NCBI GenBank assembly: GCA_947447845.1
Contig: CANFNO010000232.1
Location: 1 to 5,489, forward strand
Origin: Burkholderiales bacterium
Lineage (GTDB): Bacteria; Pseudomonadota; Gammaproteobacteria; Burkholderiales; Burkholderiaceae
Reading direction: 5' to 3'
DNA: 5,489 nt
The notes beneath the pieces are model-generated. The model worked only from the letters and a program-made list of their open reading frames with translations, was not told the DNA's origin and made no database searches. Position 1 is the stretch's first letter. Each line of letters begins with the position of its first letter. This document shows positions 1-5,489 of the stretch, piece after piece. The translations under genes and the position numbers were made by a program.

Positions 1-1026
1 AAAGACAGCGGCTGGATTCTGGGCAAGATCTTGGCGGGCACACCCACCTGGATTCAGAACGCCGGTTTTGCCTGGCTGCTGTCGCTCATCCCCTTGTCGG
101 TGCTGGCGTACTTCGGCATGAACAACCTGAACACCGTGACGCCTGACAGCGGCGGCACCATTTCAGCGTTCATCAAGATCATCTGGCTCTACACCCTGTC
201 CTTCGTACCCGCAGGTTTGGGTCTTTATTTGTACCTGCCCGCCCCGACGGGCCTGGGCATCCTGAACATGTGGATCGCCATGCCGTTGATTGTGTTCAGC
301 ACGCTGATGGTGATGCGTCTGGCGGCCTTTGGAGCCATGAAAGAAAACATTGCCAAGCAATTTGCCATCTTCAAAAACAAGCACACATGGTCGTTGACGC
401 TGCTGTACATCGTGACCTTCGGCTCCTTCATCGGCTTCTCGATGGCGCTGCCCCTGTCCATTACCGTGATCTTCGGTATCAGCCATGTGCCCGATGCCGC
501 CGGCATCATGCAGCACACGCTGAAAAACCCGCACGCCCCCTCGGCCCTGACCTATGCCTGGATTGGCCCGTTTGTCGGCGCACTGGTGCGACCCATCGGT
601 GGCTGGGTGTCCGACAAGATCGGCGGCTCCATCGTCACGCAAGCCATCTCGGCGGTGATGGTGTTGGCCTCGGTGGCAGTGGGTTATGTGATGTTGCTGG
701 CCTATGGTTCGGCCACACCCGAGCAGTACTTCATGCCGTTCATGGCGCTGTTCATTGTGCTGTTCACCGCAAGCGGTATCGGAAATGGTTCGACCTTCCG
801 CACGATTGGTGTGATTTTTGATCGCACGCAAGCCGGTCCGGTGTTGGGCTGGACTTCGGCGATTGCAGCCTACGGAGCCTTCATTGCGCCTGTCGTGATT
901 GGTGCGCAGATCAAGGCTGGTACGCCGCAGATTGCGATGTACGGATTTGCCATTTTTTATGCGCTGTGTCTGGTGTTGAACTGGTGGTTTTACTTGCGGC
1001 CGACTTCGGAGTTCAAGAACCCATGA
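1..1026 (+). CDS. narK: NarK-type nitrate/nitrite MFS transporter, 5'-truncated
   Basis: The reading frame is open from base 1 to the TGA at 1024-1026, giving 341 residues with no start in the window; the ATG-like TTG at 31 is internal. NarK proteins (nitrate/nitrite porter family of the MFS, inner membrane) import nitrate and/or exchange it for nitrite. About nine hydrophobic segments are visible. The last six match the C-terminal MFS half: FGSFIGFSMALPL opens TM7 near visible residue 140; GALVRPIGGWVSD in TM8 carries Arg197 (codon 589-591), which aligns with substrate-binding Arg305 of E. coli NarK; GNGSTFRTIGVIF follows at about 261-273; and GWTSAIAAYGAF near 283-294 falls where the second nitrate signature lies. 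Unlike E. coli NarK, two extra hydrophobic stretches (about residues 54-79 and 87-110) sit between TM6 and TM7, suggesting about 14 TM in all. Direction of transport (NarK1-like or NarK2-like) cannot be settled without the N-terminal half. It lies upstream of narG in the same orientation. Confidence 0.93.
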   Translation, partial: KDSGWILGKILAGTPTWIQNAGFAWLLSLIPLSVLAYFGMNNLNTVTPDSGGTISAFIKIIWLYTLSFVPAGLGLYLYLPAPTGLGILNMWIAMPLIVFSTLMVMRLAAFGAMKENIAKQFAIFKNKHTWSLTLLYIVTFGSFIGFSMALPLSITVIFGISHVPDAAGIMQHTLKNPHAPSALTYAWIGPFVGALVRPIGGWVSDKIGGSIVTQAISAVMVLASVAVGYVMLLAYGSATPEQYFMPFMALFIVLFTASGIGNGSTFRTIGVIFDRTQAGPVLGWTSAIAAYGAFIAPVVIGAQIKAGTPQIAMYGFAIFYALCLVLNWWFYLRPTSEFKNP

Positions 1027-1043
1027 AGTCATTTATGTCATCG

Positions 1044-1089
1044 GTTACTTCGGGACTTAGGCGAATGAGACAGCAGTCACTTCGGGGCT
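1044..1089 (+). repeat. Imperfect 14-bp direct repeat after narK
   Basis: GTTACTTCGGGACT at 1044-1057 recurs as GTCACTTCGGGGCT at 1076-1089, with 12 of 14 bases identical and starts 32 bases apart, about three helical turns. The pair lies between the narK stop and the hairpin array. No function is recognised. It could be a remnant of the neighbouring repeat element or a regulatory site pair. Confidence 0.45.
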
Positions 1090-1103
1090 CTGCTTCTGTG
1101 GAC

Positions 1104-1199
1104 CTCAGGCCGGCGTGGCACTCCGCCTCGTCCGTGTCCCCCGCCCACTGCGTGGTCTCCTCCTTTACCTACCGAAGCGGAGCGCCACACCGTCCTGAG
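1104..1199 (-). repeat. Repeat unit A (minus orientation), long hairpin
   Basis: Bases 1104-1126 pair with 1177-1199 at 20 of 23 positions, forming the outer stem. Inside lie the two conserved 18-base strands (1129-1146 and 1157-1174, read on the minus strand), which oppose each other mostly without pairing. At the tip CCAC-TGC-GTGG (1145-1155) forms a small hairpin. Read on the minus strand, the order is GTAGGTA, purine-rich stretch ending GGAG, apical hairpin, then the G-rich strand. There is no T-run after the stem, so it is not a typical intrinsic terminator. Confidence 0.8.
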
Positions 1200-1317
1200 T
1201 CTGCCAACAGTGTTGGTGCACAAAGGGCATTCAGTCATGGGAAAGCCAGCACGGTAGGTAGCAAGGGAGGTGAATGCATTCGGTATTCACGCATTGCCCA
1301 CCAACGCTGTTCGCAGC
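1200..1317 (+). repeat. Degenerate middle repeat unit, long hairpin
   Basis: Bases 1200-1218 and 1299-1317 are inverted repeats matching at 16 of 19 positions. Inside, CGGTAGGTAGCAAGGGAG (1252-1269) matches the conserved strand of unit B at 13 of 18 positions, with the first nine bases identical. It ends in GGAG directly followed by a hairpin, GTGAAT (1270-1275) with ATTCAC (1285-1290) around a nine-base loop. The G-rich second strand of units A and B is not recognisable here, so this is a decayed or divergent member. CCAACAGTGTTGG (1204-1216) is itself nearly palindromic. Confidence 0.6.
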
Positions 1318-1413
1318 CGAGGGCAGCGGGGTGGAGGTTTCCGGTAGGTAAAGGAGGAGCCCGCTTAAGCGGGCGGGGGACACGGACGGAAACGTCTACC
1401 CCGCTGACCTCGG
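1317..1413 (+). repeat. Repeat unit B (plus orientation), long hairpin
   Basis: The outer stem joins 1317-1341 to 1389-1413: 22 Watson-Crick pairs, one G-T pair (1333/1397) and two mismatches in 25 positions. The conserved strands at 1342-1359 and 1371-1388 form the inner part, capped by the perfect 14-base palindrome CCCGCTTAAGCGGG (1360-1373). The layout equals unit A in the opposite orientation, but the outer-stem and apical sequences differ. The AAGGAGG within it resembles a ribosome binding site, but no start codon follows at a usable distance. Confidence 0.82.
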
Positions 1414-1504
1414 CCACCACACAAGCAAGCGAACAAGTGCAGGCAACACATAACAAATTCGAAACCGAAATGACCGCAATCACGTATTTCACTTGGAGCA
1501 AAAA
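1414..1504 (+). other. narG leader without recognised promoter or operator
   Basis: This 91-base A/C-rich stretch separates the hairpin array from narG. I found no FNR/Anr-like TTGAT-N4-ATCAA box here or elsewhere in 1027-1504, and no convincing paired -35/-10 set. It ends in the narG ribosome binding site. The simplest reading is that narG is transcribed from upstream together with narK, but a promoter with poor consensus match cannot be excluded. Confidence 0.4.
1495..1498 (+). promoter_or_regulatory. Ribosome binding site of narG
   Basis: GGAG lies six bases before the ATG at 1505. This decides the start: an in-frame TTG at 1493 would overlap the site and add four residues absent from E. 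coli NarG, whereas the ATG gives MSHFLDR, aligning with MSKFLDR at the E. coli NarG terminus. Confidence 0.8.
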
Positions 1505-4500
1505 ATGAGCCATTTTCTGGACCGCCTGAGCCACTTCTCGGCCCCCACGGAAAGCTTTTCCGACGGCCACGGCCTCACCACGGGTGAAGACCGAACCTGG
1601 GAAGACGCCTACCGCGATCGTTGGGCCCACGACAAAATCGTGCGCAGCACCCATGGCGTGAACTGCACGGGCTCCTGCTCGTGGAAAATTTATGTCAAGG
1701 GCGGTATCGTCACCTGGGAAACGCAGCAGACTGACTACCCCCGCACTCGCGCCGATCTGCCCAACCACGAGCCGCGTGGCTGCGCGCGTGGCGCTTCCTA
1801 CTCCTGGTATTTGTACAGCGCCAATCGCGTCAAGTACCCCATGATCCGCGCCCGCCTGCTGACGCAATGGCGTGCTGCTTTGGCTGTGGCCAAAGACCCG
1901 GTGAACGCCTGGGCCTCGATTGTGGAAAACGACAGCGCGCGTAGACAATGGGTCAAGCAACGTGGCTTGGGTGGCTTTGTGCGCAGCACCTGGGACGAGG
2001 TGAATCAACTCATCGCCAGTGCCAATGTCTACACCGCCAAGAAGTGGGGCCCGGACCGTGTGATTGGCTTCTCGCCCATTCCGGCCATGTCGATGGTCAG
2101 CTATGCCGCGGGCAGTCGTTACCTGTCGCTGATTGGTGGCGTGTGCATGAGCTTTTACGATTGGTATTGCGACCTGCCGCCCGCCTCTCCGCAGGTGTGG
2201 GGCGAGCAGACCGATGTGCCCGAGTCGGCCGATTGGTACAACTCCACCTTCATCATCGCCTGGGGCTCCAACGTGCCGCAGACGCGCACGCCCGACGCCC
2301 ACTTCTTCACCGAGGTGCGCTACAAAGGCGCCAAGACCGTGGCGATCACGCCCGACTATGCCGAGATCAGCAAGCTGGCTGATTTGTGGATGCACCCCAA
2401 ACAGGGAACTGACGCGGCAGTCGCCATGGCGATGGGCCATGTGATCCTCAAAGAGTTTTACTTTGATAAACGTAGCGCGTATTTCGATGACTACGTGCGC
2501 CGCTATACCGACATGCCGAATCTGGTGCAGTTGGAAGAGCGCAAGCTGCCCGATGGCCGCACGGTGCTGGTGCCCGGCGCTTACCTGCGTGCCAGCGACT
2601 TCAACGGCAAGCTCGGCCAGGCCAACAACCCCGAGTGGAAAACGCTGGCGATTGACGAGAGCGACAAGATCGTGGTGCCGAATGGTTCCATCGGTTTCCG
2701 TTGGGGCGCTGAAGGCCGCGCCGACGTCGGCAAGTGGAATCTGGAAGACAAGGAAGCACGCCACGATGGCGACGTCAAACTCAAACTGAGCTTGATGGAA
2801 GAGTCCACCGGTGGTGTGGCTGCAGACTACGAAATCGGCGAAGTCGGCTTCCCGTATTTCGGCGGGATTGACACGCCCAACTTCAGCGCCAACAAACAGG
2901 GCGCTGCCATTGACGACATCCTGGTCCGCAAGGTGCCAGTGCGTCGCATCAAACTGGGCAAGGCCGGTGAAGAGCGTTACGCGCTGATTGCCACCGTATT
3001 CGATTTAACAGTCGCCAACTATGGCGTGGCTCGTGGCATTGCGGGTGAGAACGCCGCCACCAGTTATGACGACGACACCCCGTACACTCCCGCGTGGCAA
3101 GAGAAGATCACCGGCGTCAAACGCGACCAGATCATTGCCGTGGCACGCCAGTTTGCCGACAACGCAGACAAGACCAAGGGCAAGTCCATGGTCATCATCG
3201 GCGCGGCGATGAACCACTGGTACCACAGCGACATGAACTACCGCGGCATCATCAACATGCTGATGATGTGCGGCTGCATCGGCAAGAGCGGCGGCGGCTG
3301 GGCCCACTATGTCGGGCAAGAAAAGTTGCGTCCGCAAACCGGCTGGACCGCGCTGGCCTTCGCACTCGACTGGGTGCGCCCGCCCCGGCAGATGAACAGC
3401 ACCAGCTTCTTCTACGCCCACACCGATCAATGGCGCTACGAAAAGCTGGGCGTGGAAGAAATCCTCTCGCCGCTGGCTGACAAGAGTAAATACGGCGGTA
3501 GCCTGATCGACTACAACGTGCGCGCCGAGCGCATGGGTTGGTTGCCCAGTGCACCGCAGTTGCAGACCAATTCCTTCCAGGTTGTGAAAGACGCCACGGC
3601 TGCGGGCATGGACCCGAAAGATTACGTCGTGAAGTCCCTGAAAGATGGCTCGCTGAAGATGAGCTGCGAAGACCCGGACCACCCCGCCAACTGGCCGCGC
3701 AATATGTTTGTATGGCGCTCCAACCTGCTGGGTTCTTCCGGCAAGGGCCATGAATATTTCATGAAGCATTTGCTGGGCACGACCCACGGCGTGCAAGGCA
3801 AAGACCTGGGCGTGGACGATGCCAAACCCGCCGAAGTGCAATGGCACAAGGACGCGCCCGAAGGCAAGCTCGACCTCTTGGTCACGCTGGACTTCCGCAT
3901 GAGCACCACCTGTCTGTATTCCGACATCGTGCTGCCCACAGCCACCTGGTACGAGAAGAACGATCTGAATACCAGCGACATGCATCCCTTCATCCACCCC
4001 TTGAGCACCGCGGTGGACCCGGCCTGGCAGAGCAAGAGCGATTGGGAAATCTACAAGGGCTTTGCCGAGGCCTATAGCAAGGTCTGCGTCGGCCATCTGG
4101 GTGTTGAAAAAGAAGTGGTGCTGACGCCGCTGATGCACGACACGCCAGCCGAATTGGCGCAACCCTTTGGTGTCAGCGACTGGAAGCGCGGCGAGTGCGA
4201 TCTGGTTCCCGGCAAGACGGCTCCGCAGATTGCGGTGATCGAGCGCGACTACCCCAACACCTTCAAGCGCTTCACCGCCCTCGGCCCGCTGATGGACAAG
4301 GTAGGCAACGGCGGCAAGGGCATTGGTTGGGATACCAAGACCGAGGTGCAGCAACTGGCCGAGCTCAATGGCAAGGTCCACGCCGATGGCGTCACCAAGG
4401 GCATGCCAAAAATCGAAAGTGATATCGACGCCTGCGAAGTGGTGCTGCAACTGGCCCCCGAGACCAACGGCCACGTAGCGGTGAAAGCCTGGGAAGCCCT

Positions 4501-5311
4501 GGGCAAGATCACCGGTCGTGACCACACCCATCTGGCGATTCACCGCGAAGACGAGAAGATCCGTTTCCGCGACATCCAGGCGCAACCGCGCAAGATTATT
4601 TCCAGCCCCACGTGGAGCGGCATTGAGTCCGAGACCGTGAGCTACAACGCCGGTTACACCAATGTGCATGAGCTGATCCCATGGCGCACCCTGACCGGTC
4701 GTCAGCACTTCTACCTGGATCACCCGTGGATGATTGCCTTCGGGGAAGGATTGACCAGTTACCGCCCACCGGTGGACCTGAAGGCCGTGGCCGGCATCAT
4801 GGAGCGCAAGCCCAATGGCAACAAGGAAATTTCCTTGAACTTCATCACGCCGCACCAGAAGTGGGGCATTCACAGCACGTACACCGACAACCTGATGATG
4901 CTCACGCTCAATCGCGGTGGCCCGGTGATCTGGCTGAGTGAAGACGATGCGAAGGTGGCCGGCATTGAGGACAACGACTGGGTCGAACTCTTCAACATCA
5001 ACGGTGCCATTGCAGCCCGCGCGGTGGTGAGCCAGCGCGTGAAGGTCGGCATGGTGATGATGTACCACGCGCAGGAAAAAATCATCAACACGCCCGGTGC
5101 AGAAATCACCGGCACACGCGGCGGCATTCACAACTCGGTGACCCGCATCGTGACCAAGCCCACGCACATGATCGGCGGCTACGCGCAGTTCAGCTACGGC
5201 TTCAATTACTACGGAACCATCGGCACCAACCGCGATGAGTTTGTGGTGGTGCGCAAGATGCGCAAGATCGACTGGCTCGATGGCGAAGCTGCCCCAACTA
5301 TCCAGGCCTGA
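1505..5311 (+). CDS. narG: Respiratory nitrate reductase alpha subunit NarG
   Basis: NarG is the catalytic subunit of membrane-bound nitrate reductase. It reduces nitrate to nitrite at a Mo-bisMGD cofactor, with electrons coming from quinol via NarI and NarH, on the cytoplasmic side. The product is 1268 residues (E. coli about 1247) and is similar along its full length. His50, Cys54, Cys58 and Cys93 match the His/Cys3 ligands of cluster FS0, with spacing identical to E. coli counted from Met. Asp223 in YCDLPPASP (codon 2171-2173) corresponds to the Mo ligand called Asp222 in E. coli. Other family blocks are WGSNVPQTRTPDAHFF near 257-272, NHWYHSDMNYRGIINM near 568-583, STTCLYSDIVLPTATWYEK near 800-818, and a C-terminal cofactor-binding domain from about 1110 to 1225. 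There is no twin-arginine signal, as expected for a cytoplasmic-facing enzyme held by NarI. A loop near residues 400-480 is longer than in E. coli. Cytoplasmic NxrA is homologous, but the narK context and E. coli-like sequence favour a reductase. No frameshift is seen. Confidence 0.98.
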   Translation: MSHFLDRLSHFSAPTESFSDGHGLTTGEDRTWEDAYRDRWAHDKIVRSTHGVNCTGSCSWKIYVKGGIVTWETQQTDYPRTRADLPNHEPRGCARGASYSWYLYSANRVKYPMIRARLLTQWRAALAVAKDPVNAWASIVENDSARRQWVKQRGLGGFVRSTWDEVNQLIASANVYTAKKWGPDRVIGFSPIPAMSMVSYAAGSRYLSLIGGVCMSFYDWYCDLPPASPQVWGEQTDVPESADWYNSTFIIAWGSNVPQTRTPDAHFFTEVRYKGAKTVAITPDYAEISKLADLWMHPKQGTDAAVAMAMGHVILKEFYFDKRSAYFDDYVRRYTDMPNLVQLEERKLPDGRTVLVPGAYLRASDFNGKLGQANNPEWKTLAIDESDKIVVPNGSIGFRWGAEGRADVGKWNLEDKEARHDGDVKLKLSLMEESTGGVAADYEIGEVGFPYFGGIDTPNFSANKQGAAIDDILVRKVPVRRIKLGKAGEERYALIATVFDLTVANYGVARGIAGENAATSYDDDTPYTPAWQEKITGVKRDQIIAVARQFADNADKTKGKSMVIIGAAMNHWYHSDMNYRGIINMLMMCGCIGKSGGGWAHYVGQEKLRPQTGWTALAFALDWVRPPRQMNSTSFFYAHTDQWRYEKLGVEEILSPLADKSKYGGSLIDYNVRAERMGWLPSAPQLQTNSFQVVKDATAAGMDPKDYVVKSLKDGSLKMSCEDPDHPANWPRNMFVWRSNLLGSSGKGHEYFMKHLLGTTHGVQGKDLGVDDAKPAEVQWHKDAPEGKLDLLVTLDFRMSTTCLYSDIVLPTATWYEKNDLNTSDMHPFIHPLSTAVDPAWQSKSDWEIYKGFAEAYSKVCVGHLGVEKEVVLTPLMHDTPAELAQPFGVSDWKRGECDLVPGKTAPQIAVIERDYPNTFKRFTALGPLMDKVGNGGKGIGWDTKTEVQQLAELNGKVHADGVTKGMPKIESDIDACEVVLQLAPETNGHVAVKAWEALGKITGRDHTHLAIHREDEKIRFRDIQAQPRKIISSPTWSGIESETVSYNAGYTNVHELIPWRTLTGRQHFYLDHPWMIAFGEGLTSYRPPVDLKAVAGIMERKPNGNKEISLNFITPHQKWGIHSTYTDNLMMLTLNRGGPVIWLSEDDAKVAGIEDNDWVELFNINGAIAARAVVSQRVKVGMVMMYHAQEKIINTPGAEITGTRGGIHNSVTRIVTKPTHMIGGYAQFSYGFNYYGTIGTNRDEFVVVRKMRKIDWLDGEAAPTIQA

Positions 5312-5315
5312 GGAG
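5311..5315 (+). promoter_or_regulatory. Ribosome binding site of narH
   Basis: AGGAG begins at the last base of the narG stop codon and ends ten bases before the narH ATG. Its overlap with the stop codon suggests that narH translation is coupled to that of narG in one transcript. Confidence 0.8.
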
Positions 5316-5325
5316 AAAAATAATC

Positions 5326-5489
5326 ATGAAAATACGCGCCCAAATCGCCATGGTGCTGAACCTGGACAAGTGCATCGGTTGCCACACCTGTTCGGTCACC
5401 TGCAAGAACGTCTGGACCAGCCGCCCCGGCATGGAATACGCCTGGTTCAACAACGTCGAGACCAAGCCCGGCATCGGCTACCCCAAGGA
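5326..5489 (+). CDS. narH: Nitrate reductase beta subunit NarH, 3'-truncated
   Basis: NarH is the iron-sulfur subunit that carries electrons from NarI haem b to FS0 in NarG, through one [3Fe-4S] and three [4Fe-4S] clusters. The first 54 codons plus two bases are present before the window ends. The start MKIRAQIAMVLNLDKC closely matches MKIRSQVGMVLNLDKC of E. coli NarH. Cys16, Cys19, Cys22 and Cys26 form the first ferredoxin-type CxxCxxCxxxC motif, followed by KNVWTSRPGMEYAWFNNVE, another strongly conserved block. The gene begins 14 bases after the narG stop, in the same orientation, so it is almost certainly in the same operon. The remaining cysteine groups and the C-terminus are outside the window. 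Confidence 0.97.
   Translation, partial: MKIRAQIAMVLNLDKCIGCHTCSVTCKNVWTSRPGMEYAWFNNVETKPGIGYPK

Larger units (their letters stand above)
1104..1413. repeat. Composite REP/BIME-like element: three tandem long hairpins
   Basis: This 310-base stretch of the narK-narG gap is almost fully accounted for by three consecutive long imperfect inverted repeats: 1104-1199, 1200-1317 and 1317-1413. The first and third are the same unit in opposite orientation. They share the strand CGGTAGGTAAAGGAGGAG (1342-1359, and reverse complement at 1157-1174) and the strand GGGCGGGGGACACGGACG (1371-1388, and reverse complement at 1129-1146), both 18 of 18 identical. The middle hairpin carries a degenerate copy of the first strand. 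No transposase gene lies in the window, so any mobilisation would be in trans. GGAG directly before a small palindrome recalls the head tetranucleotide of REP sequences moved by RAYT (TnpA-REP) transposases; that classification is inference. The outer limits are uncertain and the element might begin nearer the narK stop. A non-mobile structured mRNA segment is the main alternative. Confidence 0.8.

Noticed and set aside
1104..1199. Intrinsic terminator for narK
   Set aside because: The stem is strong, but no T-run follows it on either strand, and the large unpaired inner region is unlike a terminator. Rho-dependent termination cannot be judged by eye.
1350..1359. Shine-Dalgarno-like AAGGAGGAG as a start signal for a small gene
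   Set aside because: No ATG, GTG or TTG follows at a usable distance, and the same bases are the conserved strand of the repeat unit.
1104..1413. Terminal inverted repeats of a conventional insertion sequence or a CRISPR array
   Set aside because: No transposase frame lies between the repeats, the inner arms are embedded in longer hairpins and not at the ends, and there are no regular spacers as in a CRISPR array.
1235..2764. Minus-strand open frame (509 codons) across the narG start and hairpin array
   Set aside because: Antisense shadow of narG extended into stop-poor repeat DNA. No family resemblance and no supporting context.
3005..5167. Long minus-strand open frame (720 codons) opposite narG
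   Set aside because: It is the antisense shadow of narG caused by high-GC codon bias. The product is His/Gly/Val-rich with no recognisable domain, and the + strand protein is unmistakable.
1493..5311. narG starting at TTG 1493
   Set aside because: This start overlaps the GGAG ribosome binding site and adds four residues not found in E. coli NarG. ATG 1505 is correctly spaced and matches the family N-terminus.
1505..5311. Nitrite oxidoreductase NxrA instead of NarG
   Set aside because: Cytoplasmic NxrA is homologous, but the close E. coli-like sequence, the narK neighbour and the betaproteobacterial character favour nitrate reduction. Not absolutely excluded without phylogeny.

Overview
This window is part of a respiratory nitrate reductase (nar) locus, read entirely on the + strand: the 3' part of a narK-type nitrate/nitrite transporter gene, a 478-base gap, a complete narG, and the first 54 codons of narH. 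Protein similarity to E. coli NarG and NarH (recalled from memory, not searched), the high-GC codon usage and the narK-narG-narH order suggest a denitrifying or nitrate-respiring betaproteobacterium. The NarK variant resembles those I associate with Burkholderiales such as the Comamonadaceae or with Rhodocyclales; the exact genus cannot be fixed from this window.

Layout. 1-1026: C-terminal 341 residues of NarK, cut by the window edge. 1027-1103: short spacer with an imperfect direct repeat. 1104-1413: an elaborate non-coding repeat made of three long imperfect hairpins lying end to end. 1414-1504: narG leader with a ribosome binding site but no recognised operator or promoter. 1505-5311: narG, 1268 codons, intact. 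5312-5325: short gap with a strong ribosome binding site. 5326-5489: start of narH, cut by the window edge.

How the genes work together. NarK brings nitrate in and/or exports nitrite. NarG reduces nitrate to nitrite at a Mo-bisMGD centre on the cytoplasmic side of the membrane, fed with electrons from quinol through NarI haem b and the four Fe-S clusters of NarH. narJ and narI are expected just downstream, outside the window.

The least ordinary part is the narK-narG gap. Two copies of a structured unit face each other in opposite orientation. Their supposedly unpaired inner strands are identical (18/18 and 18/18 bases), while the outer stem and the apical hairpin differ in sequence yet stay base-paired in both. 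A third, degenerate unit lies between them. This looks like a REP/BIME-type element that is recognised as folded ssDNA or RNA. That class assignment is inference; the repeats and pairings are read directly from the sequence.
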